From Hyphomicrobiales bacterium (GTDB taxonomy: Bacteria; Pseudomonadota; Alphaproteobacteria; Rhizobiales; Aestuariivirgaceae): 6,546 bases of DNA. The stretch covers positions 1 to 6,546 of the forward strand of contig JANYGE010000306.1 of NCBI GenBank assembly GCA_025362535.1, written 5' to 3'. Position 1 is the first letter of the stretch; every line of letters starts with the position of its first letter. A program made the translations under genes and the position numbers. Shown here in pieces: positions 1 through 6,073 of this stretch. The notes under the pieces were generated by a model. It was given only the letters and a program-made list of their open reading frames with translations, was not told where the DNA came from and made no database searches.

Positions 1-899
1 TTCTCGCCCTTGTTGAACAAGAAGCCGTGGACCACAATTTGCTTGGGCAAAGCCAGCTTGGCCGACATCAAAAAAGCGGGCCAATAGACAGCATGGAAGC
101 GCACAATGTCTTTACCGATCACATGGGCGGCCGCTGGCCAATAATGCGCCAAGGGGCCGGTTTCATCTGGAAAGCCTGTGGCCGTAATATAATTGGTGAG
201 CGCATCGACCCATACATACATCACGTGTTTGGGATTGCCCGGCACTGGAATGCCCCAGTCAAATGTGGTGCGGCTGATTGAGAGATCGCGTAGACCACCA
301 GCTACAAACGAAGTGATTTCATTGCGATATTGTTCAGGCACAATGAAGTCAGGGTTTTTGGCATAGTGATCAAGCAGGGGTTGGGCATAGGCGGAGAGTT
401 TGAAGAAATAGCTTTCCTCTTCCACCCACTCCACAAGTGTGGATGTTTTAATCGAGAACTTGCGGCCTTCGCGCTCTTCAATTTCATCTTCGCCGTAATA
501 GGCCTCATCGCGCACGGAGTACCAACCAGCATATTTTGAGAGATAAATATCGCCAGCCGCTTCCATGCGTTTCCAAATTTCGGTGACAGCTGCTTTGTGA
601 CGCTCAGAAGTGGTGCGCACGATATCATCGGTCACGGCATTGAGCTGTTCGCCCATCGTTTCAAAAAGTGTGGCGGTTCTATCGCTCAATTCTTGCGCCG
701 TAATACCTTCGCGTGTTGCCGTTTGCTGCATTTTCTGGCCATGCTCATCCATGCCCGTAATGAACATCACATCAGCGCCATCCAAGCGTTGAAAGCGCGC
801 CATCACGTCAGTGGCGATGCGCTCATAGGCGTGGCCAATGTGAGGCGCTCCATTGGCATACGGAATGGCAGTTGAAATCAAATAAGGTTTTTTGCTCAT
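1..899 (-). CDS. metG: Methionyl-tRNA synthetase, N-terminal 299 codons (partial)
   Basis: Cytoplasmic class I aminoacyl-tRNA synthetase that activates methionine with ATP and charges initiator and elongator tRNA-Met. Reading the reverse strand from the ATG at 899 gives an open frame to the window edge. It begins [17 protein letters not shown], with the HIGH ATP-binding motif at residues 20-23 and [11 protein letters not shown] soon after. The catalytic-core segments [17 protein letters not shown] and [15 protein letters not shown] follow. The frame leaves the window at HGFLFNKGE, directly where the KMSKS loop normally comes, so the tRNA anticodon-binding part is outside. In the connective peptide, the first usual zinc CxxC is replaced by S128-V-R-D131 ([12 protein letters not shown]), pointing to a zinc-free MetRS type. 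It starts 21 bases after the holB stop, with only a weak GGGG-like ribosome site, and is probably the distal gene of the dac-tmk-holB unit. Identification is firm. Confidence 0.97.
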   Translation of the reverse strand, partial: MSKKPYLISTAIPYANGAPHIGHAYERIATDVMARFQRLDGADVMFITGMDEHGQKMQQTATREGITAQELSDRTATLFETMGEQLNAVTDDIVRTTSERHKAAVTEIWKRMEAAGDIYLSKYAGWYSVRDEAYYGEDEIEEREGRKFSIKTSTLVEWVEEESYFFKLSAYAQPLLDHYAKNPDFIVPEQYRNEITSFVAGGLRDLSISRTTFDWGIPVPGNPKHVMYVWVDALTNYITATGFPDETGPLAHYWPAAAHVIGKDIVRFHAVYWPAFLMSAKLALPKQIVVHGFLFNKGE

Positions 900-920
900 A
901 CGGCACTCAATGCCCCGAAA

Positions 921-1898
921 TCACGCCGCCTTCAAGGCTTCTTGCACGAGGCTGACCGCGGCAATCACGGCTTGGCGGCGATCAAGGTTAAAGCCATTGG
1001 TGATGCGAAGATTTTCCGCAATCTTGGCGTGGGCTTGTGCCAAAGCGGCATTGCCTTGAGCAGAAGCTTTTTCGGCCGTCCAACCCAGCAGCAAATCAAT
1101 GAATATGTTGAAATCATCAACAGTGGCGGATCGCCCGGCAAACCGATTACCCAGTGCAATAACACTCGATGCGTTATGCCTTTGGGTTTTCAGGAATGCT
1201 TGGAAGGCCTTCGCAGCTTCAGAGGTGAGAAGTGAAAGAGCCCGCCCCGGGCTTCCACCGGAAAGAGTTGCCGCACTCAGAGCATCCTCAGCGTTGGGTT
1301 TAGGGTCTAACGGCAACCCATTCAAAACATGCAAGATTTCGGATTCAGTTAAGGTGGAAACAGGCAATCTGGTGCAGCGGGATTTCATCGTGCGCAGCAA
1401 ACGACCGGGCAAATTGCAGACCAGAATTAACATACAATGTGGTGGAGGTTCTTCGACTAACTTCAATAAAGCATTGGCAGATTCGGTGTTGAGGTCATCG
1501 GCGGCATCAACTAACCCGACGCGCCAGCCACCAGACGAGGTGTGAGAGAAAAATTCGGATAGGCCACGCGCATCATCTACCGAGATTTCAGTTTTGAGTT
1601 TGCGGGGCTTGGTATCGCCCAGCTTTCGCTCCAAAACAAAAAGATCGGGATGCGAACGCGCACCGATCCATCTTGTCGTCTGGGCCTGGTTCTTTTGCCC
1701 CAATACATGACCTGCAAGCCTATAAGCCAGAGTGGCTTTGCCGATACCTTTGGGGCCGGTCAATAGCCAAGCATGGTGCGGCCTGCCCTCATCAAAAGCT
1801 TTGTAGAACCGATTCGCAGTTTCAGTATGCCCCACGAGTTCCGCCGCAAGGCGCGGATGCCAGGCGACCTCGCGCGGATCTTCGGGTTCCTCAGCCAT
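921..1898 (-). CDS. holB: DNA polymerase III subunit delta' (clamp loader)
   Basis: Predicted delta' subunit of the replicative clamp loader, which with delta and DnaX opens the beta clamp and loads it on primed DNA. The 325-residue length is normal. A conserved start HPRLAAELVGH is followed by a P-loop GPKGIGKAT at residues 48-56, a Walker-B-like segment RVGLVDAADDLN (126-137), the highly conserved NALLKLVEEPP (142-152), and the SRC sensor motif at 173-175. The C-terminal helical collar domain is more divergent. The P-loop keeps its lysine (K54), unlike E. coli delta', and the four-cysteine zinc module that E. coli carries between Walker A and B is absent. The gene starts at an ATG that overlaps the tmk stop by 8 bases (ATGGCTGA), so translation is probably coupled; no good ribosome site of its own is visible. 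DnaX is excluded by the short length and lack of zinc cysteines. Confidence 0.95.
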   Translation of the reverse strand: MAEEPEDPREVAWHPRLAAELVGHTETANRFYKAFDEGRPHHAWLLTGPKGIGKATLAYRLAGHVLGQKNQAQTTRWIGARSHPDLFVLERKLGDTKPRKLKTEISVDDARGLSEFFSHTSSGGWRVGLVDAADDLNTESANALLKLVEEPPPHCMLILVCNLPGRLLRTMKSRCTRLPVSTLTESEILHVLNGLPLDPKPNAEDALSAATLSGGSPGRALSLLTSEAAKAFQAFLKTQRHNASSVIALGNRFAGRSATVDDFNIFIDLLLGWTAEKASAQGNAALAQAHAKIAENLRITNGFNLDRRQAVIAAVSLVQEALKAA

Positions 1899-2511
1899 TA
1901 AGGTGGCCCCAAATTGCAGCAGCGACGGCTGTCATGTCTTGGCTGGCGTCAATCACACGGCAGCGCTGAGGGTCTGCTTGGGCAATTTCGAGAAAGCCAT
2001 TGCGGAGACGCTGGTGAAAGGCAAGGCCTTTGCGTTCGAAACGATCCTCAGCTCCATCACCGCGTGACTTGGCGCGGGCGAGGCCGATCACCGGATCGAG
2101 ATCAAATACAAAAGTAAGCGTGGGCCGCGTGTCTCCCACGATGCTGCGTTCTAACTCGTCGAGCAGGTGAAATGTGCAAGCTCCTGCATAGCCTTGGTAA
2201 GCCCGGGTTGAATCCATAAAGCGGTCGCAGAGCACAGTGGATCCTGCCGTAAGTGCCGGTCTGATCACCTGGTGCAAATGGCTATCACGTGCGGCATAGT
2301 TTAAAAGCGCTTCGCTTTCTGCCGACCAGCGATCCGTATCACCCGAAACCAGCAAGCTGCGCAAAGCCTCAGCTTGTTTGGTGCCGCCTGGTTCGCGGGT
2401 TAAAATAACCGCACGGCCCTGTGCAATCAAGCGATCGGCCAGTAATTTTATCTGTGTAGACTTGCCAGTGCCTTCACCGCCTTCAAAAGTGATGAACATG
2501 TTACGAGCCAA
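1891..2511 (-). CDS. tmk: Thymidylate kinase (dTMP kinase)
   Basis: Phosphorylates dTMP to dTDP with ATP, the last step shared by the de novo and salvage routes to dTTP; cytoplasmic. Visible motifs in the 206-residue frame are the P-loop GGEGTGKST (11-19), the dTMP-binding TREPGGT (38-44), the catalytic DRF (96-98) followed by STRAYQG, and a lid with arginines (ARAKSRGDGAEDRFE, 145-159). Length is typical. The start is uncertain: 2511 is a TTG that overlaps the carboxypeptidase stop by 11 bases and gives MARNMFITFEGG, the usual N-terminal length as I recall from relatives. An ATG at 2499 (MFITFEGG) lies one base past that stop and would remove four residues. Neither has a clear Shine-Dalgarno sequence, which suits coupled translation. 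The stop overlaps holB by 8 bases. Confidence 0.96.
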   Translation of the reverse strand: MARNMFITFEGGEGTGKSTQIKLLADRLIAQGRAVILTREPGGTKQAEALRSLLVSGDTDRWSAESEALLNYAARDSHLHQVIRPALTAGSTVLCDRFMDSTRAYQGYAGACTFHLLDELERSIVGDTRPTLTFVFDLDPVIGLARAKSRGDGAEDRFERKGLAFHQRLRNGFLEIAQADPQRCRVIDASQDMTAVAAAIWGHLNG

Positions 2512-3670
2512 AGAGCATGATCAAAGCGCTGTCATAAGCTTTTTGCCACATCGAATCGATGGCTGGAATATCTGTTGCAGTGACAAGATGGACCTCTGAC
2601 ACTGTTTTGCCATCCACTAGAATACGCACCACCCCCACTGGCGTTCCAGCTTTCACAGGTGCAATAAGTGGGCCTGTATAACTCATGCGCACGTCAGCTT
2701 TGGCTTGCTCGGGTGTGGATAGGGCGAGTTGCAAGCTATCTGGTGTGATCAAATTTACCCAGCGTGTCTCCCCGCCCCAAACACGGGCACGTGCCACGGT
2801 TTCTCCGGCCTCATAAATATCAATGGTTTTGAATTGATTGAAGCCCCAATCCAATAATTTCTGCGCTTCAACTTTGCGCTCTTCGATTGAGGTGAGCCCG
2901 GCAATCACCATAATCAAGCGCCTGCCATTGCGCGTGGCGGAACCAACCATGCCATAGCCAGCTTCTTTGGTGAAACCCGTTTTCATGCCATCGGCACCGG
3001 GATAATCTTTGAGCAGTGGATTTCTGTTTTGTTGTGTAATTTTATTCCACGTAAATTCTGGCTCACTGTAGATTTTTTGGTAGTCAGGAAAAGTGTTGAT
3101 AATATAGCGCGCGATAACTGCAAGGTCTCTGACACTCATGCGTTGCTTTGGATCAGGTAAACCCGTTGCGTTGCCGAAGGTGCTATGGGTCATGCCTAAT
3201 TCTTGCGCCTTGATTGCCATGCGTTGGGTAAAACCTTTCTCAGTTCCCCCAATCGCTTCGGCCAAAGCAATGCAAGCGTCATTGGCGGATTGAATGATGG
3301 CGCCATGCAACAAATTATCGATCGAAATTTCAGAATTGACCACGGCATACATTGTCGATCCACCGGCTTTCGTGCCGCCGCGTCGCCATGCATTTTCGCT
3401 GATCTTAATGGTTTGGTCGAGTTTCAACTCGCCCCGCTTCAGGCCATCAAATACAATCGCTTGGGTTACCAATTTGCTCATGCTGGCGGGAGGAATTGCT
3501 GTGTCGGCGTCCTTCTCATAAAAAATGAGACCCGATTTTGCATCAACCAAAATGGCCTGTTTGGCCAAGCTTTCGAAAACGGGTGTGTCTTGGCCAAAGG
3601 CATGTGAAAACGATAAGAGGCTGCCTATTAAAGCTGCATAGAACCACGTGAACACTGAATGATTGCGCAT
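2501..3670 (-). CDS. D-alanyl-D-alanine carboxypeptidase (PBP5/6-type, serine peptidase family S11)
   Basis: Periplasmic low-molecular-weight penicillin-binding protein predicted to remove the terminal D-alanine from peptidoglycan pentapeptides. It has an N-terminal signal peptide (residues 1 to about 24-27; hydrophobic WFYAALIGSLLSF, then SHA or AFG cleavage context). The three active-site motifs are present: S63-M-S-K66, S128-A-N130 and K230-T-G232. A PBP5 C-terminal beta domain occupies about 283-373, ending in a short segment (about 374-389) with spaced hydrophobic residues that may be the usual amphipathic membrane-associating helix. The 389-residue length fits the family. The ATG start at 3670 is supported by the signal peptide. 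No ribosome site is visible, but a promoter-like pair lies immediately upstream. The gene is first in the unit with tmk, holB and metG and follows ung by 35 bases. A dacF/dacC-type name is plausible, but I cannot choose the paralogue from sequence alone. Confidence 0.95.
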   Translation of the reverse strand: MRNHSVFTWFYAALIGSLLSFSHAFGQDTPVFESLAKQAILVDAKSGLIFYEKDADTAIPPASMSKLVTQAIVFDGLKRGELKLDQTIKISENAWRRGGTKAGGSTMYAVVNSEISIDNLLHGAIIQSANDACIALAEAIGGTEKGFTQRMAIKAQELGMTHSTFGNATGLPDPKQRMSVRDLAVIARYIINTFPDYQKIYSEPEFTWNKITQQNRNPLLKDYPGADGMKTGFTKEAGYGMVGSATRNGRRLIMVIAGLTSIEERKVEAQKLLDWGFNQFKTIDIYEAGETVARARVWGGETRWVNLITPDSLQLALSTPEQAKADVRMSYTGPLIAPVKAGTPVGVVRILVDGKTVSEVHLVTATDIPAIDSMWQKAYDSALIMLFGS

Positions 3671-3676
3671 AAACTT

Positions 3677-3705
3677 ATTCTAGTTTGTAGCGCATGAAAA
3701 AGCAA
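3677..3705 (-). promoter_or_regulatory. Possible promoter of the carboxypeptidase-tmk-holB-metG unit
   Basis: On the minus strand, TTGCTT (3705-3700) and TAGAAT (3682-3677) are separated by 17 bases. The -10 matches TATAAT at 5 of 6 positions; the -35 matches TTGACA only at TTG. The ATG at 3670 lies six bases beyond the -10, so transcription would begin at or almost at the start codon, giving a leaderless message. That agrees with the absence of a Shine-Dalgarno sequence. The site fills the whole gap between the ung stop and the carboxypeptidase start. This is pattern matching only. Confidence 0.35.
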
Positions 3706-4371
3706 TCAAGTCCAGTGGATTTCGGCTCCTCCATTTGCAACCAGGAAGGCGTTAATTTTTGAAAATGGTTTCGACCCCAAAAATCCATTATGAGCAGATA
3801 GCGGTGACGGATGCGCCGAGCTGATGACCAGATGGCGACTGCGATCTACAAAGCTGGCTTTTTTCTGGGCGTAATTGCCCCAAAGAACAAAGACGATGGG
3901 GCGCTGCTGCTCATTCACCGCACGCACTATTGCATCGGTGAAGCGCTCCCAGCCCTGCCCTTGATGCGATGCGGCTTTACCTGCTTCGACGGTTAGAACT
4001 GAATTTAAAAGCAACACGCCTTGACTTGCCCAAGCCTCCAAATTTCCGTGGGCAGGTGCCGTGACACCGAGATCGGCTTTGAGTTCCTTGTAAATGTTTA
4101 CCAGTGACGGCGGTGGCTTGACCCCCTGCCGCACCGAAAAACATAAGCCATGGGCTTGACCTTCACCATGATAGGGGTCCTGCCCTAAGATCACCACCCG
4201 CACTTTATCCAAAGGAGTTAAGTTCAATGCATTGAACCATTCCGAACCCTTGGGATAGATTTGCTTGCCTGCCTCACGCTCTCTCACCAGAAAGGCTTTC
4301 AGCTCTGCCATGTAAGGCGCATCGAACTCAGCTTGGAGAGCCTGACGCCATGTTTCGTCCAACTTAATCAT
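3706..4371 (-). CDS. ung: Uracil-DNA glycosylase (family 1)
   Basis: Removes uracil from DNA by cleaving the N-glycosidic bond, starting base excision repair of deaminated cytosine or misincorporated dUMP. With the ATG at 4371 the protein has 221 residues. It carries the water-activating motif GQDPYHG at 63-69 (catalytic D65), the PPPSL DNA-contact loop at 87-91, GVLLLNSVLTV (118-128) containing the uracil-binding asparagine, and the minor-groove/leucine loop HPSPLSAH at 187-194 (catalytic H187). The frame continues upstream to a TTG at 4410 and an ATG at 4383. I chose 4371 because it gives the family N-terminus (MIKLDETWRQAL), has AAAGAG just upstream, and lies downstream of a -10-like TATAAA. 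It is transcribed away from the DUF1194 gene and could read through into the carboxypeptidase unit. Function is certain; the start is less so. Confidence 0.96.
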   Translation of the reverse strand: MIKLDETWRQALQAEFDAPYMAELKAFLVREREAGKQIYPKGSEWFNALNLTPLDKVRVVILGQDPYHGEGQAHGLCFSVRQGVKPPPSLVNIYKELKADLGVTAPAHGNLEAWASQGVLLLNSVLTVEAGKAASHQGQGWERFTDAIVRAVNEQQRPIVFVLWGNYAQKKASFVDRSRHLVISSAHPSPLSAHNGFLGSKPFSKINAFLVANGGAEIHWT

Positions 4372-4392
4372 AGCTCTTTGCATAGCAGGAAT

Positions 4393-4398
4393 TTTATA
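4393..4398 (-). promoter_or_regulatory. Possible -10 element for ung
   Basis: The minus strand reads TATAAA here, which would place transcription start near 4386 and leave a leader of about 15 bases before the ATG at 4371, carrying AAAGAG as a ribosome site. The sequence 17 bases upstream (GTGATC) is a poor -35. If real, it would exclude the longer TTG start at 4410. Confidence 0.3.
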
Positions 4399-4416
4399 AT
4401 GATATTGCAAAAGACG

Positions 4417-4432
4417 ATCACCATACTGTGAT
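4417..4432. promoter_or_regulatory. Small dyad in the ung / DUF1194 divergent gap
   Basis: ATCAC (4417-4421) and GTGAT (4428-4432) form perfect 5-base inverted arms around a 6-base spacer. The dyad sits where a -35 for ung would fall and just before an A/T-rich TAAAAT (4434-4439) that could serve as the -10 for the plus-strand gene. It is in a suitable place for a repressor operator shared by both genes, but arms this short occur by chance. Confidence 0.2.
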
Positions 4433-4466
4433 GTAAAATTTCAAAAATTCGGCTAGTCTCGCTGAA

Positions 4467-5186
4467 ATGAAGTTTTGGTTTGCTCTATATGTGGCCCTGC
4501 AACTTTGGGCCTTGCCTCTCGCTGCAGCCCCCGAAAAGGTTGATTTGGCCTTGGTTCTAGCCGTCGATTGTTCAGGCAGTGTGAGTGCAAAAGAATACGC
4601 CATACAGGTGGGGGGAATCGCAGCGGCGTTTCGCGATCCAGCCATCCTGGCGGCGGCAACCACCGGGCCCTATCATCGCATCGCCGTAAATCTACTGATA
4701 TGGGGTGACCCTGACGAGCAGAAGTTTGAAAGTGGGTGGTACATCATATCATCGGCGGGCGAGGGAAAGGTATTTGCTGAGGTGGCAGCCAGTTTTTCGC
4801 GCCGCATGAACGGAGGCACTGGCATAGCTAATGCTATTGCTTATGGGTTGGCGATGCTAAACGATGGCACGGTGTTCAGCTCTCGCAAAGTGATTGATGT
4901 TTCTGGGGATGGAAAGGAATCATGGGAGTTGCGCGAACCGCATTTTAAGTTGGCGGATGCGCAACGAATGCGGATGGCCGCGGGTGTGACAGTAAATGGT
5001 CTAGCCATCGAAACTGATGACAGCGAGCTGGGCGCATATTATCAGAAATATGTTGCAGCAGGGCCTGAGAATTTTGTTCTTGTCGTGGCAAATTATCAGC
5101 AATACGCCGAAGCAATCAGGCGGAAACTGTTGCTCGAGATCAATCCAAATATGGCAGAGCTTGAGCACCCATCGCCTTTGCGATGA
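4467..5186 (+). CDS. Exported DUF1194 von Willebrand factor A-like protein
   Basis: A 239-residue protein with a Sec-type signal peptide (residues 1-21, [16 protein letters not shown] then LAAA, cleavage probably after A21). Most of the mature part is one von Willebrand A fold of the DUF1194 family, which I know mainly from alphaproteobacteria and whose function is unestablished. The metal-ion-dependent adhesion site looks complete: D34-C-S36-G-S38, T118 in [10 protein letters not shown], and D148 in [10 protein letters not shown]. It is therefore likely to bind Mg2+ or Mn2+ and a protein or matrix ligand in the periplasm or outside the cell; this role is inferred from the fold. The ATG at 4467 is the only start that gives a proper signal peptide; its ribosome site is weak. 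The C-terminal 15 codons overlap the EVE gene on the other strand. It has no VWA-linked partner, such as a MoxR ATPase, in the window. Confidence 0.9.
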   Translation: MKFWFALYVALQLWALPLAAAPEKVDLALVLAVDCSGSVSAKEYAIQVGGIAAAFRDPAILAAATTGPYHRIAVNLLIWGDPDEQKFESGWYIISSAGEGKVFAEVAASFSRRMNGGTGIANAIAYGLAMLNDGTVFSSRKVIDVSGDGKESWELREPHFKLADAQRMRMAAGVTVNGLAIETDDSELGAYYQKYVAAGPENFVLVVANYQQYAEAIRRKLLLEINPNMAELEHPSPLR

Positions 5187-5574
5187 AGGCCATATCGGCA
5201 GCACCGATTTCGAACAATCCAAAGCGCATTTGATAACCCCAATTGGTTTTGCCACGGGTGAATTCCAAGTTTTGCAACAGGGGTTCAATTTCGGCATTGT
5301 TTGAGTGAAACCACTCGACATCACGCCTAAAGGCCGTGAAGCCGCCGCCCATATCGCCTTGATAAATGTCTCCGACTTTGACTCTTCCAATGGCGGTGAA
5401 AGCCCGAAGTTTTTCCATGCCCCCGAACTCTCTAAGCGGTGAATAATAACAAACCATATCATCAGGTTTGATCCGCTTCAGCGGCGCTGACTTCCCGTGA
5501 TTAACCTGCATAAACCCTTGCGCCCGCCCACGCGCCACATGATTGGCGGATGCGACTGCAATCCAGTATTTCAT
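5140..5574 (-). CDS. EVE-domain protein, UPF0310 family
   Basis: A 144-residue single-domain EVE protein (PUA/YTH-like fold). Visible family signatures are YWIAVAS (3-9), HV at 12-13, a histidine-glycine-lysine in NHGKSAPL (25-32), YYSP (43-46), FTAIG (59-63), YQGDMG (71-76), FRRDV (82-86), NWGY (111-114) and RFGLFEI (117-123). EVE domains form a pocket that in related proteins reads modified bases in DNA or RNA; a nucleic-acid ligand here is inferred and the substrate is unknown. The ATG at 5574 is preferred over the in-frame TTG at 5613, because a strong AGGAG sits 8 bases before it and family members begin MxYW. The last 47 bases, including the stop, overlap the end of the DUF1194 gene on the opposite strand. 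The OsmC gene lies 87 bases upstream in the same direction. There are no restriction, McrB-like or methylase genes nearby. Confidence 0.92.
   Translation of the reverse strand: MKYWIAVASANHVARGRAQGFMQVNHGKSAPLKRIKPDDMVCYYSPLREFGGMEKLRAFTAIGRVKVGDIYQGDMGGGFTAFRRDVEWFHSNNAEIEPLLQNLEFTRGKTNWGYQMRFGLFEIGAADMAFIAKAMGAQALPYLD
5170..5208 (+). terminator. Two small tandem hairpins at the DUF1194 stop (possible weak terminator)
   Basis: CATCGC (5170-5175) and GCGATG (5180-5185) form a perfect 6-base stem with a CTTT loop that includes the DUF1194 stop codon. ATCGG (5194-5198) and CCGAT (5204-5208) form a perfect 5-base stem with a 5-base loop, followed by only TT. There is no real T-run, so a canonical intrinsic terminator is not supported. 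Both hairpins also lie within the EVE coding sequence on the other strand. Confidence 0.22.
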
Positions 5575-5580
5575 TTGTGT

Positions 5581-5588
5581 TTCTCCTC
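5581..5588 (-). promoter_or_regulatory. Strong Shine-Dalgarno of the EVE gene
   Basis: The minus strand reads GAGGAGAA, with AGGAG at 5587-5583 and 8 bases before the ATG at 5574. It is the best ribosome site in the window and decides the start of the EVE protein against the TTG at 5613. A complementary TCTCCT lies further upstream in the same leader. Confidence 0.8.
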
Positions 5589-5661
5589 GGACAGGATCAG
5601 TTTTATTGATCAAGGTCTTGCAGAAGTGATAGCAAAACCAATTGTCAGGAGATGTCAGCAG

Positions 5662-6072
5662 CTATTCAACAATCCATTCATGTTCGATCGCCGCAGTTTT
5701 CTCAAACATTTTTGAGGCTGAGCAATATTTGTCTGCAGAAAGCTTTATGGCGCGCTCCACAGCCGCGGGCTTTAAGTTTTCACCCTTGAGGCGGTAAATC
5801 ATTTTCACTTTGGTGAATACTTTGGGGTCTTCAGTAGCGCGTTCTGCTTCCAATGAGACTTCGCAACCCGTTACTTTTTCGCGGGATTTTTCGAGGATCA
5901 TAACGACATCAAAGGCGGTGCATCCGCCAAGACCAAGCAACATCATTTCCATGGGGCGCACCCCGAGATTGCGCCCGCCATTTTCGGGTGCACCATCCAT
6001 GACTATGGCATGGCCGGAACCTGATTCACCCACAAAGACCCGGCCATTCAGCCATGTAATTTTTGCTTTCAT
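5662..6072 (-). CDS. OsmC/YhfA-type family protein (peroxiredoxin-like)
   Basis: A 136-residue cytoplasmic protein of the OsmC/Ohr superfamily, nearest in length and motifs to the E. coli YhfA-type subgroup. The two cysteines of the superfamily are present: C51 in LGLGGCTAFDVVMIL and C117 in DKYCSASKM. The RPMEMMLLGLGGC segment also carries the usual glutamate (E42). In OsmC and Ohr these cysteines reduce organic hydroperoxides; for the YhfA-type branch the physiological substrate is not known to me, so peroxidase activity is inferred. C70 is an extra cysteine. The start ATG follows the stop of the PCu(A)C-like gene after one base, with AGGGGA (6083-6078) as ribosome site inside that gene's end. 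The two genes are therefore almost certainly co-transcribed, which would pair an exported, possibly copper-related protein with a thiol redox protein. Confidence 0.93.
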   Translation of the reverse strand: MKAKITWLNGRVFVGESGSGHAIVMDGAPENGGRNLGVRPMEMMLLGLGGCTAFDVVMILEKSREKVTGCEVSLEAERATEDPKVFTKVKMIYRLKGENLKPAAVERAIKLSADKYCSASKMFEKTAAIEHEWIVE

Positions 6073-6073
6073 G

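Noticed and set aside
27..875. Several short plus- and minus-strand frames in the first 900 bases
   Set aside because: All are shadows of metG, whose frame is continuous from 899 to the window edge.
1099..1545. Open plus-strand frame of 148 codons opposite holB
   Set aside because: It lies wholly antisense to a well-supported holB and has no recognisable family or motif.
4372..4410. Longer Ung starting at the TTG at 4410 or the ATG at 4383
   Set aside because: The extra residues are not family-like, no ribosome site precedes them, and the TATAAA -10 candidate lies inside the extension.
4418..4663. Minus-strand frames opposite the DUF1194 signal-peptide region
   Set aside because: Low-complexity Ala/Arg shadow frames with no ribosome site; the plus-strand signal peptide and MIDAS motif explain this DNA.
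5001..5462. Minus-strand frame of 153 codons across the DUF1194/EVE junction
   Set aside because: It is out of frame with the EVE gene and antisense to DUF1194, and has no family resemblance.
5140..5574. EVE protein as part of a restriction or phage-defence system
   Set aside because: It is a stand-alone UPF0310 protein with no McrB-like GTPase, nuclease or methylase beside it, so a defence role is not supported by this window.
5575..5613. Longer EVE protein starting at the TTG at 5613
   Set aside because: The added 13 residues precede the family start (MKYW), and the strong AGGAG points to the ATG at 5574.
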